DNA of 64,000 nt from Megascapheus bottae (GCA_024803745.1 JANJXV010000016.1:45775763-45839762), one strand, 5' to 3'. Shown: positions 11,636 to 22,711, numbered from the stretch's first letter. Notes: a model not told the origin generated them from the letters alone. Made by a program: numbers and translations.

Positions 11636-11994
11636 GAGGATACCAGGAAATAGAGATCTTCCATGTTCGTGAATAGGTATAATCAATATTGTGAAAATAG
11701 CCATACTGCCAAAGATGAGATTCAATAACGTTCTTTACTGACATTGAAAAAAAACACCCCCCAAATCATATGGAATAACAAAAGACCTAGAATAGCCAAA
11801 GCAATTTTAGGCAAAGGAAGCAATGCAGGCAATATATCACAATACCAGATTTCAAGCTCTACTATGGAGCCATAACAAAAACAGCTTTGTATTGGCACAT
11901 AAATAGATCAGTCTGTGGCTTTCCTTAGGTTGGTCTTGAACAGTATTTTTCTGCTTCCATGTCCTAAGTAGCTGGAATTATGACTTTAATGTGC

Positions 11995-12192
11995 AGAAAT
12001 TTTTAAGCTTGATTAAGTCTCATTTGCCTACTTTTAATTTTGTTATCAGTGCATTTGTCATCATACATATCCATAGCTTAATGCCAAGTCTAAAACCATG
12101 AAGCTTTTCCTCTGATTTTTTTCTAGAAATATGGTAGTTTTAGGTGTTAGTCTTCGGTACTTTGAACTAGTTCTCATAGTGTAAGAGAAGTG
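11995..12192 (-). mobile_element. L1 ORF2 3'-region fragment, minus strand
   Basis: The + strand resembles the familiar reverse complement of the distal L1 ORF2 region: TTTGTTATCAGTGCATTTGTC, then a CATGAAGCTTTTCC segment, then the TAGTTTTAGGTGTTAG segment. It is old and diverged. Confidence 0.65.
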
Positions 12193-12496
12193 TCCTCACA
12201 GCTTGGGGCCACACGTTAGTCTATGAGACAAGGGAAGGACCGTAGTAGTCACAAAACATACAGATGAAACTCAAGGCTTGAGAAATAGGGCCTTCCCATC
12301 TTCCCAATAAAACCACGGATTCCTCTTGAAGTCCTTAGTCCTGGCTTTGATACCACTGACCCATGTCTGCTTATCAGTATATGATGCAGACTTGCAATCT
12401 AGGACAAAAAAACACAATCCAGCAAGGAAAGGGGGCAGAATCTTCTGCTGTTTGAAGAAAATTCAAGTAAAGTAGATAAAAATAGAATTCACACTG
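12193..12496. other. Intergenic sequence, nothing recognised
   Basis: Unique-looking sequence with no exon or repeat signature. Confidence 0.5.
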
Positions 12497-12690
12497 AGCA
12501 TCAGTGGCTCGTGCCTGCAATCCTAGCTACTCAGGAGGCTAAGATCTGAGGATCGCAGTTCAAAGCCAGTCCAGGCCGGAAAGGCCATGAAATTCACCTC
12601 CAATTAAGCACCAAAACAAGGAAGTGAAACTTGGGATCAAACAGTAGAGTGCTAGCCTTGCGTATAAACTCTCAGGGACCACTGCCCCGG
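12497..12690 (+). repeat. Composite B1/ID SINE (type B)
   Basis: The B1-like left arm includes GCCTGCAATCCTAGCTACTC and a GGATCGCAGTTCAAAGCC segment. A shortened ID-like right arm with AGTAGAGTGCTAGCCTTG follows. Confidence 0.85.
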
Positions 12691-13179
12691 CCAGTTAGAG
12701 TCCCCCACACCCTAGAACTCACAAGAGCTTGACCTTTAGCTCCCAATCAGGGCTAGGGAACCATTTTGCTGCCAAGGGCAATTTGGATATCTATAACAAC
12801 ATTCAAGTTGGTGGGACAAGCAAAGTTTCAAAATAAGGTATCTGTGAACAGCCAAGGAGAAGCACACATGTCTGTTTTCTCATGTACCACTGGCCTTGGG
12901 AGCTCATTAGCCAAACCTGAGTCTAGACCACAGTCAACTAAATCATATTTCTAACACCCACATCTAGAGAACCAAACATGAAAAGTTTCATATACATCTT
13001 TTCACAGCAAAATCTGACATGAATTGATGCCGGGTACGTCTGGCTTTTCTCATTACACTTTTGTATTTTGTAAAAATACTGATATTTCGTGAAGCTGCTG
13101 CCCAGGCTTTAGGTTTTTCCTAAAAATTCTAAATTTGGAAACCCATCCACTCCCAAGACTTTATAAGATCCTCCCTTTT
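12691..13179. other. Intergenic sequence, nothing recognised
   Basis: AT-rich, with no gene or clear repeat. A TTTATAAG string occurs at 13160-13167 just before the CpG-rich block, but I see no other promoter support. Confidence 0.45.
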
Positions 13180-13551
13180 CTGTCTCGGCATGAGGCGCGG
13201 AGGAGGGTCTGGCGGGTAGGGTCGACGGGCAATGGTCACGTCCTCTGACAGCGGAGGACCCGCACACCTCATCACCGGGACTGAGAGACTTGCTCAGCTC
13301 ACTGCCGCCGGATCAGCCCGTGCTTTCACCTAAACACAGGACCTTGGTTCCAGCAGAGCCTTGGTGGCTGTTCGCCCAGAAGCGCCTCTTGCAGCTCAGC
13401 GGCAGTGGTCAGCTGCTGTGCAAGGCCAGCTCCACACAGGTGCCAGTGGCCCAAGGTGGGATCCCAGGGAGAGGGCCCAATGGTCTCCCTCGATGGCGAT
13501 ACAGGGTCTGGCCACTTCCCTGGCCTCCCCGGGCCCTGAGGGCCAAGAGCT
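13180..13551. promoter_or_regulatory. CpG-rich block on the left edge of the minisatellite
   Basis: About 14 CpG dinucleotides fall between 13190 and 13330, which is island-like density compared with near absence to the left. Density drops after 13345. It may be a separate small island, or a part of the CTDP1 island pushed away by growth of the array. No CDS is called; frames on both strands are open for 60-90 codons but carry no recognisable domain. Confidence 0.5.
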
Positions 13552-16500
13552 GCCCTGAGGAAAGGCCCTGATGGCTGACACCCCAGACCCTGAGGAGAGG
13601 CCCTGATGGGTGACATCCCAGACCCTGAGGAGAGAACCTGATGGCTGAGCCCCCAGACCCTGAGGAGAGGCCCTGATGGCTGACACCCCAGACCCTGAAG
13701 AGAGGTCCTGACGGATATGGCACCCCAGACCCTGAGGAGAGGCCCTGATGGCTGACACCCCAGACCCTGAGGAGAGGCCCTGATGGCTGACACCCCAGAC
13801 CCTGAGGAGAGAACCTGATGGCTGACACCCCAGACCCTGAGGAGAGGCCCTGATGGCTGACACCCCAGACCCTGAGGAGAGGACCTGATGGCTGACACCC
13901 CAGACCCTGAGGAGAGGACCTGATGGCTGACACCCCAGACCCTGAGGAGAGGCCCTGATGGCTGAGCCCCCAGACCCTGAGGAGAGGCCCTGATAGCTGA
14001 GCCCCTAGACCCTGAGGAGAGGACCTGATGGCTGACACCCCAGACCCTGAGGAGAGGACCTGATGGCTGACACCACCCTGAGGAAAGGCCCTGACGGCTG
14101 ACATCCCAGACCCTGAGGAGAGGCCCTGATAGCTGAGCCCCTAGACCCTGAGGAGAGGCCCTGAAAGACATGGCCCCCAAGACCCTGAGGAGAGGCCCTG
14201 ATGGCTGACACCCCAGACCCTGAGGAGAGGCCCTCATGGCAGACACCCCAGACCCTGAGGAGATGGCTGACACCGCAGACCCTGAGGAGAGGCCCTGATG
14301 GCTGACAGCACCCTGAGGAGAGGCCGTGATTGCTGACACCCCAGACCCTGAGGAGAGGCCCTGATGCCTGAGCCCCCAGACCCTGAGGAGAGGCCCTGAT
14401 GGCTGAGCCTCCAGACCCTGAGGAGAGGCCCTGATTGCTGAGCCCCCAGACCCTGAGGAGAGGCCCTCATGGCTGACACCCCAGACCCTGAGGAGAGGCC
14501 CAGATGGCTGAGCCCCCAGACCCTGAGGAGAGGACCTGATGGCTGAGCCCCAGACCCTGAGGAGAGGACCTGATGGCTGAGACCCCAGACCCTGAGGAGA
14601 GGCCCTGATGGTTGAGCCCCCAGACCCTGAGGAGAGGCCCTGATGGCCATGGCCCCCAGACCCTGAGGAGAGGCCCTGATGGCTGACACCCCAGACCCTG
14701 AGGAGAGGCCCTGACGGCTGACACCCCAGACTCTGACGAGAGGCCCTGATGGCTGAGCCCCCAGACCCTGAGGAGAGGCCCTGATGGCTGACGCCCCGGA
14801 CCCTGAGGAGAGGCCCTGATGGCTGAGCCCCAGACCCTGAGGAGAGGACCTGATGGCTGAGCCCCAGACCCTGAGGAGAGGACCTGACGGCTGACACCCC
14901 AGACCCTGACGAGAGGACCTGATGGCTGAGCCCCCAGACCCTGAGGAGAGGACCTGATGGCTGACACCCCAGACCCTGAGGAGAGGCCCTGATGGTTGAG
15001 CCCCCAGACCCTGAGGAGAGGCCCTGATGGTTGAGCCCCCAGACCCTGAGGAGAGGCCCTGATGGTTGAGCCCCCAGACCCTGAGGAGAGGCCCTGACGG
15101 CTGACACCCCAGACCCTGAGGAGAGGCCCTGACGGCTGAGCCCCCAGACCCTGAGGAGAGGACCTGATGGCTGAGCCCCAGACCCTGAGGAGAGGCCCTG
15201 ATGGCTGACAGCCCAGACCCTGAGGAGAGGACCTGATGGCTGACACCCCAGACCCTGAGGAGAGGCCCTGATGGCTGACACCCCAGACCCTGAGGAGAGG
15301 CCCTGATGGCTGACACCCCAGACCCTGAGGAGAGGTCCTGATGGCTGACACCCCAGACCCTGAGGAGAGGCCCTGATGGCTGACACCCCAGACCCTGAGG
15401 AGAGGCCCTGATGGCTGACACCCCAGACCCTGAGGAGAGGCCCTGATGGCTGACACCCCAGACCCTGAGGAGAGGCCCTGATGGCTGAGCCCCCAGACCC
15501 TGAGGAGAGGCCCTGATGGCTGAGCCCCCAGACCCTGAGGAGAGGCCCTGATGGCTGAGCCCCCAGACCCTGAGGAGAGGCCCTGATGGCTGAGCCCCCA
15601 GACCCTGAGGAGAGGCCCTGATGGCTGAGCCCCCAGACCCTGAGGAGAGGACCTGATGGCTGAGCCCCCAGACCCTGAGGAGAGGCCCTGATGGCTGAGC
15701 CCCAGACCCTGAGGAGAGGCCCTGATGGCTGAGCCCCAGACCCTGAGGAGAGGCCCTGATGGCTGAGCCCCAGACCCTGAGGAGAGGACCTGATGGCTGA
15801 GCCCCAGACCCTGAGGAGAGGACCTGATGGCTGAGCCCCAGACCCTGAGGAGAGGACCTGATGGCTGAGCCCCAGACCCTGAGGAGAGGACCTGATGGCT
15901 GAGCCCCAGACCCTGAGGAGAGGACCTGATGGCTGAGCCCCAGACCCTGAGGAGAGGACCTGATGGCTGAGCCCCAGACCCTGAGGAGAGGCCCTGATGG
16001 TTGAGCCCCCAGACCCTGAGGAGAGGACCTGATGGCTGACACCCAGAACCTGAGGAGAGGACCTGATGGCTGACACCCAGAACCTGAGGAGAGGCCCTGA
16101 TGGCTGACAGCCCAGACCCTGAGGAGAGGCCCTGATGGCTGAGCCCCCAGACTCTGAGGAGAGGACCTGATGGCTGACAGCCCAGACCCTGAGGAGAGGC
16201 CCTGATGGCTGACACCCCAGACCCTGAGGAGAGGCCCTGATGGCTGAGCCCCCAGACCCTGAGGAGAGGCCCTGATGGCTGAGCCCCCAGACCCTGAGGA
16301 GAGGACCTGATGGCTGACACCCAGAACCTGAGGAGAGGACCTGATGGCTGACACCCAGAACCTGAGGAGAGGCCCTGATGGCTGACAGCCCAGACCCTGA
16401 GGAGAGGCCCTGATGGCTGAGCCCCCAGACCCTGAGGAGAGGCCCTGATGGCTGAGCCCCCAGACCCTGAGGAGAGGCCCTGATGGCTGACACCCTAGAC

Positions 16501-17872
16501 CCTGAGGAGAGGACCTGATGGCTGAGCCCCAGACCCTGAGGAGAGGACCTGATGGCTGAGCCCCAGACCCTGAGGAGAGGCCCTGATGGTTGAGCCCCCA
16601 GACCCTGAGGAGAGGACCTGATGGCTGACACCCCAGACCCTGAGGAGAGGACCTGATGGCTGACACCCCAGACCCTGAGGAGAGGACCTGATGGCTGAGC
16701 CCCAGACCCTGAGGAGAGGCCCTGATGGTTGAGCCCCAGACCCTGAGGAGAGGCCCTGATGGCTGAGCCCCCAGACCCTGAGGAGAGGCCCTGATGGCTG
16801 ACACCCCAGACCCTGAGGAGAGGCCCTGATGGCTGACACCCCAGACCCTGAGGAGAGGACCTGATGGCTGAGCCCCAGACCCTGAGGAGAGGCCCTGATG
16901 GTTGAGCCCCCAGACCCTGAGGAGAGGACCTGATGGCTGACACCCCAGACCCTGAGGAGAGGACCTGATGGCTGACACCCAGACCCTGAGGAGAGGTCCT
17001 GATGGTTGAGCCCCAGACCCTGAGGAGAGGTCCTGATGGCTGACACCCCAGACCCTGAGGAGAGGACCTGATGGCTGACACCCCAGACCCTGAGGAGAGG
17101 ACCTGATGGCTGACACCCCAGACTCTGAGGAGAGGACCTGATGGCTGACACCCCAGACCCTGAGGAGAGGACCTGATGGCTGAGCCCCAGACCCTGAGGA
17201 GAGGCCCTGATGGTTGAGCCCCAGACCCTGAGGAGAGGTCCTGATGGCTGACACCCCAGACCCTGAGGAGAGGACCTGATGGCTGACACCCCAGACCCTG
17301 AGGAGAGGACCTGATGGCTGACACCCCAAACCCTGAGGAGAGGACCTGATGGCTGACACCCCAGACCCTGAGGAGAGGACCTGATGGCTGACACCCAGAC
17401 CCTGAGGAGAGGACCTGATGGTTGAGCCCCCAGACCCTGAGGAGAGAACCTGATGGCTGACACCCCAGACCCTGAGGAGAGGTCCTGATGGCTGAGCCCC
17501 CAGACCCTGAGGGAGGCCCTGATGGCTGACACCCAGACCCTGAGGAGAGGACCTGATGGCTGAGCCCCCAGACCCTGACGAGAGGACCTGATGGCTGACA
17601 CCCAGACCCTGAGGAGAGGACCTGATGGCTGACACCCAGACCCTGAGGAGAGGCCCTGATGGCTGACACCCAGACCCTGAGGAGAGGACCTGATGGCTGA
17701 CACCCCAGACCCTGAGGAGAGGACCTGATGGCTGAGCCCCAGACCCTGAGGAGAGGACCTGATGGCTGACACCCAGACCCTGAGGAGAGGCCCTGATGGC
17801 TGAGCCCCCAGACCCTGAGGGAGGCCCTGATGGCTGAGCCCCCAGACCCTGAGGAGAGGCCCTGATGGCCAT
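13552..17872. repeat. Large minisatellite, 34-35-bp unit, about 120 copies
   Basis: A contiguous head-to-tail array of about 4.3 kb. Each unit has the core CAGACCCTGAGGAGAGG, then CCCTGATGGC or ACCTGATGGC, then TGACACCC or TGAGCCCC. Loss of one C makes a 34-bp form. Units are well conserved in the middle and next to the promoter. They are more damaged at the left end, with several truncated copies at 14065-14350. There are no spacers and no direct link to a coding sequence. The copy number is an estimate from length divided by unit size. Confidence 0.97.
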
Positions 17873-18093
17873 GGCTCGCGGCGCCCCGCTGCTCGCTGTC
17901 TCAAGCTGATGCACTGAACAGGGCTAGGAAGCTAGCGCTGGCCGCCAGGGCGCACAGGCCGTGGACTCCGGCGCTGAGGGCCGGGATGCGCGCCGAGCGC
18001 CGGGGACGCGCGCTGAGCGCAGGCGTCAGGGGGCTCCTTTCGCGACCCGTAGTCTCGCACGTCAGCCCCGCACTGGACGACGGGAGCGGCCGC

Positions 18094-18112
18094 GCCTGCC
18101 GGGACTGGTAGT
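18094..18112 (-). promoter_or_regulatory. ZNF143/THAP11-like site
   Basis: GCCTGCCGGGACTGGTAGT resembles the reverse complement of the ACTACAA-type SBS element with several mismatches. A weaker GCCGGGATTCTCC relative lies near 18170. The assignment is by resemblance only. Confidence 0.4.
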
Positions 18113-18303
18113 GTAGAGACGTCAGAACTCGGGGTGCGCCGAAAGCCGGTGACAAAGCCCCGCGTCCCTGCCGGGATTCTCCAGGACTCAAGCTCTGAGC
18201 CCCGCCCCGCGGGGCGGCCCAGCGCGCGAGCCCCTCTGTTTACCTGCGGCCCAAGAGCGCGCACGCACGCACACGCGCGAAGGCACGTCCCGCCCCGTCC
18301 CGC

Positions 18304-18311
18304 TGACGTCA
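18304..18311. promoter_or_regulatory. Consensus CRE (CREB/ATF site)
   Basis: The perfect palindrome TGACGTCA lies about 150 bases upstream of the CTDP1 ATG inside the CpG island. This is a usual placement for CREB/ATF sites in TATA-less promoters. Confidence 0.7.
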
Positions 18312-18320
18312 CCACGCCTC

Positions 18321-18327
18321 CCGGAAG
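18321..18327 (+). promoter_or_regulatory. ETS-family core site
   Basis: CCGGAAG, ten bases after the CRE, matches the ETS/GABPA core. CRE plus ETS pairs are common in housekeeping promoters. Confidence 0.6.
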
Positions 18328-18456
18328 CGGGCGCCCTGAGTGGCGGGTGAAGCCGGTGTCGGAGCGCCAAGCGCAGCCAGCGTCTCCGCCGCCCGCGGTG
18401 GGCGCCGCGCCCGGAGCGCCCGCCGAGCCGCCGCCCGTCCGCTGGTCTCCTCAGCG

Positions 18457-18785
18457 ATGGAGGTGCCGTCCGTCGCCCGCGTTCCTGCCGAGGGCGCCCC
18501 GACGGCTGCCGTCGCTGAGGTGCGCTGCCCGGGCCCCGCACCGCTGCGCCTGCTGGAGTGGAGGGTGGCGACGGGCGCGGCCGTGCGCATCGGCTCCGTG
18601 CTGGCCGTGTGCGAGGCCGCCGCCGCCGCCGCCGCCTCCGCCGCGCAGCCCTCCGGGCCCGCCCCGGCCCGCGCGGCCTCCGGGGGCCGTGTGCGCGCCG
18701 CGCGGGCCGAGCGCCGGCTCAAGTCGGAGCGCGCCGGCGTGGTGCGAGAGCTGTGCGCGCAGCCGGGCCAGGTGGTGGCCCCCGG
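18457..18785 (+). CDS. CTDP1: CTDP1 exon 1 (start codon)
   Basis: It encodes codons 1-109 plus two bases and begins MEVPSVARVPAEGAPTAAVA, as in mammalian CTDP1. ATG 18457 has G at +4 and is chosen because the human protein starts there. The frame is open for a further 39 codons upstream, with no in-frame ATG needed. It includes a run of seven GCC alanine codons (18616-18636) and the RAGVVRELCAQPGQVVAPG part of the lipoyl-like region. The donor is CGG|GTGAGT. Confidence 0.97.
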
Positions 18786-21700
18786 GTGAGTGCGGGGCGC
18801 GGGGCTGGGGCCGCGGGGCGCGGGGCTGGGGACGCGGGAGGGCCCCGGCCGCGCCGGGCCGTGGCCGCCGTGGCTGCACCAACCCTGAGACGTCGTGAGC
18901 CGCCCGCAGACGCTCCCCTTGGGAAGGCCGCGCCTTTCCCGCGCGGGGCAGGTGTGTCCACCTTCTCAGACAGCGTGGCGGGCCGGCTGCCGCCTCCCTG
19001 GGCCGGGTCCCGCCTCGCTCTAAAGTGCACCCTGGCGCGGGCACGTTTTGAACCCTCGTAAAGCGCGGAGAAACGCGGTTGTAAAACCCGGTTGGCCTGC
19101 TGCTTAGCCGAGTCGCGACGCGCTGCCCGGCGGCCCGCGAGTGGATTTGACGGTGCTGCACGCCGAGCTCGGGTTGGTTCGTGGACCTGTGTGTGTTCAC
19201 GCAGCGGGGGGCCGTGGCTTTGGTCTGTGTGTGATCTCGAGCCCGGAGTGCTGTCTTTCATGATTAAGGCCAGCCCTCCACCGCTTACAGTAGGTACCAC
19301 GAGTCCACGTCTAGCTCTTTGGTGATCATTGGAGATCACAGTCTCACAGACTTTCTTGCCTGGGCTGGCTTGAAAACAGCATCCTCAGATCTCAGCCTCC
19401 TGAAAGTGTGGTTTTGACCCATAAGAAGTAGAAGCTGCAGGGAGAAACTGCCTCCACCTACAGCCTTTGGTCCTAGAGCTGTCCCCAGGGAGGTACATCA
19501 TCTTTGTAGGCTGTCTGTGCTCGCCCTCCATTGGTGGCCCCTATTCTGCCTTCCTTTAGTTGACACTGCCTTGCCTTTGTTTAGTCATCACAGACTTAAA
19601 GTACCCCTCCTCACTCTCCTGGCTCCACTTCCAGATGGAGATGGTTTTGTACGTCTTAGGATAACCCTGGGTTCTTGGTCTGTGGATCAGGCACCAGTTC
19701 TTCCTATTGAATGCTGGAGGCTGGGATTTTTTTGTTTTGTGTTTTGGTGATGTCCTGGGGCTTGAACTACGGAACTATCTCTGAGGTTTTTTGCTTATGG
19801 ATGGAAGCTCTACTGCTCGAGCCACAGCTCCATTTCTGGCTTTCTGGTAGTTAGCTGGAAATATGTCTCATGGTCTTTCTGCCTGGGCTAACTTTGAATC
19901 ATGATGCTCAGATCTCATCCTCCTGAGTAGCTAGATTTCAGGAGTGATTCCCTGGCACCCAGCTAAAAGCTGACTGGGACTAGAGCCTGTGAAGAGGCAG
20001 TCCACATTGCTTTCTTTCTTTTAATCGGTCATAGGGCTTGAACTCAGTGCCCTCCCTGAGCTCTTCAGCTCAAGGCTACCGCCCTACTCCTTGAGCCACA
20101 GCACCACTTCTGGTTTTCTAGTGATTAATTGGAGATAAGAGTCTCATGGACTTTTCTGCCGGAGATGTCTTAGAACCAAGATCCTTAGATCTCAGCCTCC
20201 TGAGTAGCTAGGATTACAGGCATGAGCCCCTTGCCTGGCTACACACTGCTTTCTTTAGAAGGACAAGTCAGGAGCTTGGCTAACATTGTCTGTACTGATA
20301 GTCACTGCCCACAGGTCAGAAAAGTTACTTTGTGGCTGTTTATAATGAGGAATACTCAGGCTGAGGTTGAGAGGATTAGGATTTAATATCAGCACACGCA
20401 AATACTCACAAGACCTCATCACGGCTGAGTAAAAAGCATAAACAGGAAGATCTTGGTCCATACAGACCCAGGCATAAGCATGAGACCCTATCCCACCAAT
20501 AGCTAAAGCAAAAAGGGCTAGGGTCATGGCCCAAGTGACACAGTGCCTGCTTAGCATGCGAGCCCCACAACCAACCAAAATAACAATAATAATAACCAGG
20601 GTAAAAAGGGACTGGAGATATCTCTTAAGAGCACAGGAGTTAGAACACCTGCCTTCTAAGCCTAAGACCCAGAGTCCTAGTTCTGCAAAAAAAAAAAGGC
20701 AAGAAAATCACTGAACAGATTTTGCATTTATTTATTTGCCAGTCCTGGGGCTTGACCTGGTCACTGTCATTGGGCTTTCTCTAGGCTAGCGCTCACTTCC
20801 AGCCTTTTCTGTATATGCAGTACCAAGGAATTGAACCCAGGGCTTTGTGCATGCTAGGCAAGCGTTCTACCATTAGGTCTCGCTCCCATCCTCCTCAACA
20901 GTCTTCAGAAGCAAATGTCAGAGAAACTGTAAAATTCACTCAGGATAGACTACATCCTAGGAATAGCTCCTGGATCAAAGTTCTAAAGTTAGGTATTGAG
21001 GTATATAAAGTTCTGAATATATTTACTTCTGTGCATTACAATAATCGCCTTCAGAAGTCTTGCTTTGGAAATAAGAAAATGTTTTCATTTTAAAATCAGG
21101 ACTTGATAAATATCAGGACTGTTTACTTGGATGATTATATCCCTTCCTATTCACATTTATAATGATAAAAGATTACTCATTTAAAAAGGCATTCGTATTT
21201 AGAACTAAGGGAATTTCCACATTGTTTAATTGAACTCATTAAGTTTAATATGTTTTGCTGTTTGGCTTTGAGGCAGGGTCTTGATGTGTGTACCTCAGGT
21301 TGGTCTTAAATGTATGTATTTGTATAGCTCAATCTGGTCTTGGATTCTAGATCTTCCTGCTCCAATCTCTTAAGTGCTGTGATTACCACCACTCTCAGCT
21401 TTCCAGTTTTATTCAACAGTAAACATTCATGAATTTTAGTTCCTTAGAGTTTTACATACATACATGACTCATATTTGTTGCAGACTGCAAGGTGTGCCTC
21501 TGATTTAGTCGTCTTTGTTTGTTTATAGTGGTATGGAGTTTGAACTTGGTTCCTGGCTTGCTAGGCTTACTTGCTTGGTTACATTCTACCACTTGAGCCA
21601 CACATCCAGTCTGACTTTTTGCTGATTATCTTGAAATACAGTCTTGAAGACTTTTAAGCACAGGCTGGCTTCAAACTAATCTTTTGGATCTCAGCCTTTC

Positions 21701-22680
21701 ATGTAGTTAGGTTTACAGGCTTGAACCAGTGGGATCAGGCTACTAATTTAAACTTTTAAATAAGAGGACTTTGAGCTGGGAACTGGTGGCTCATGCCTAT
21801 AATCCTAGCTACTCAGGAGTCTGACATCTGAGAATCATGGATGAAAGCCAGCAACGGCAGGAAAGTCTATGAGACTCTCATCTCTACTAAACTACTAAAA
21901 AAGCCTTAAGTGGAGCTGTGACTCAAGGAATAGAGCACAGTGCCCCAGCCCTGAGTTTGAGCTTCAGTATTGGCACAGAGAGACAGCAACAGAGAGAGAC
22001 TGGGCACTGGTGGCTCATGCCTGTAATCCTAGCTACTCAGGAGGCTGAGATCAGAGAATCTCTGTTCAAAGCCATCTCAGGCACAAAAGTCTGTGAGACT
22101 CTTATCTGCAATTAACCACCAGAAAACCTAAAGTGGCACCCTTGTGGCTCAAAGTGGTAGAGCAGTAGCCCTGAGCTAAAGAGCTCAGGGACAGCACCCA
22201 GGCCCAGAGTTCAAGCCCAATGACCAACTAAATAAAGAAATAAAATGGTTCTTGAAGGCTGAGGTCTGAGGATCAGAGTTTGAGGCCAGCCAAAAGACTC
22301 TTATCTCTCCAGTTAACCAGCTGAAAGCCAGAACTCCAAGTGTGCCTCTGCAGTTGAGCACCAGCCTTAAGCTAAAAAGTCAAGTGAAAACAGGAAGCCC
22401 TGAGTTCAAGCCCAATACTGCCACAAAAAAAAAAAAAAAAAAAAAACTGGAAGGAAGGAGAGAGGAAGAAAGGGACAATTGACTTTGAATCAGATAGGCT
22501 TTGAAGCACATTCGCCTAAAGACGGTACATAGTTTAAGAATTGTATGTAAAATATCAAACTTATGTCAATTCCCTTATTTTCTTTAAAACTAATTTTAAA
22601 GTGAATTAAGTGGAATCATCAAGTGGAAGAATGAGTGAATCAGGTGTGCGTGTGTGTGTATGTATGTGTGTGTGTGTGTG

Positions 22681-22711
<31 letters not shown>

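Larger units (their letters stand above)
10346..11915 (+). mobile_element. L1 ORF2 (reverse transcriptase) remnant
   Basis: The + strand encodes recognisable pieces of L1 ORF2. These include the segment ending KSPGLDEFTAEFYKTFKNEQ (from about 10573), a KDLTKIYLMNTDAKLHNKI-like stretch near 10735, and the block with the FADDMILY-type catalytic motif near 11436. A later ORF2 part with a broken frame lies at 11640-11910. Stops and frameshifts are frequent, and SINEs interrupt it at 10857 and about 11500. It is a dead 5'-truncated copy. Confidence 0.85.
17873..19250 (+). promoter_or_regulatory. CTDP1: CpG-island promoter of CTDP1
   Basis: GC- and CpG-dense sequence starts abruptly at the minisatellite edge (GGCTCGCGGCGCC), spans exon 1 and fades in intron 1. 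There is no TATA box near the start codon. Recognisable sites lie 150-370 bases upstream of the ATG: CRE, ETS and a ZNF143-like element. The transcription start is not determinable from sequence alone; it probably lies between about 18300 and 18420. The left part could also drive divergent transcription into the array. Confidence 0.85.

Noticed and set aside
13552..17872. CRISPR array
   Set aside because: Units are directly contiguous with no unique spacers, and the setting is a mammalian gene.
13326..17914. Minus-strand ORFs of 1447, 1226, 617 and 469 codons as real proteins
   Set aside because: They overlap one another in different frames over the same minisatellite. They exist only because the repeat unit lacks stop codons on that strand, and no splice or domain evidence supports them.
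18134..19339. Large Arg/Pro/Ala-rich ORFs in other frames around exon 1 on both strands
   Set aside because: They are shadow frames of a CpG island, where stop codons are rare. Only the frame starting at 18457 matches a known protein.
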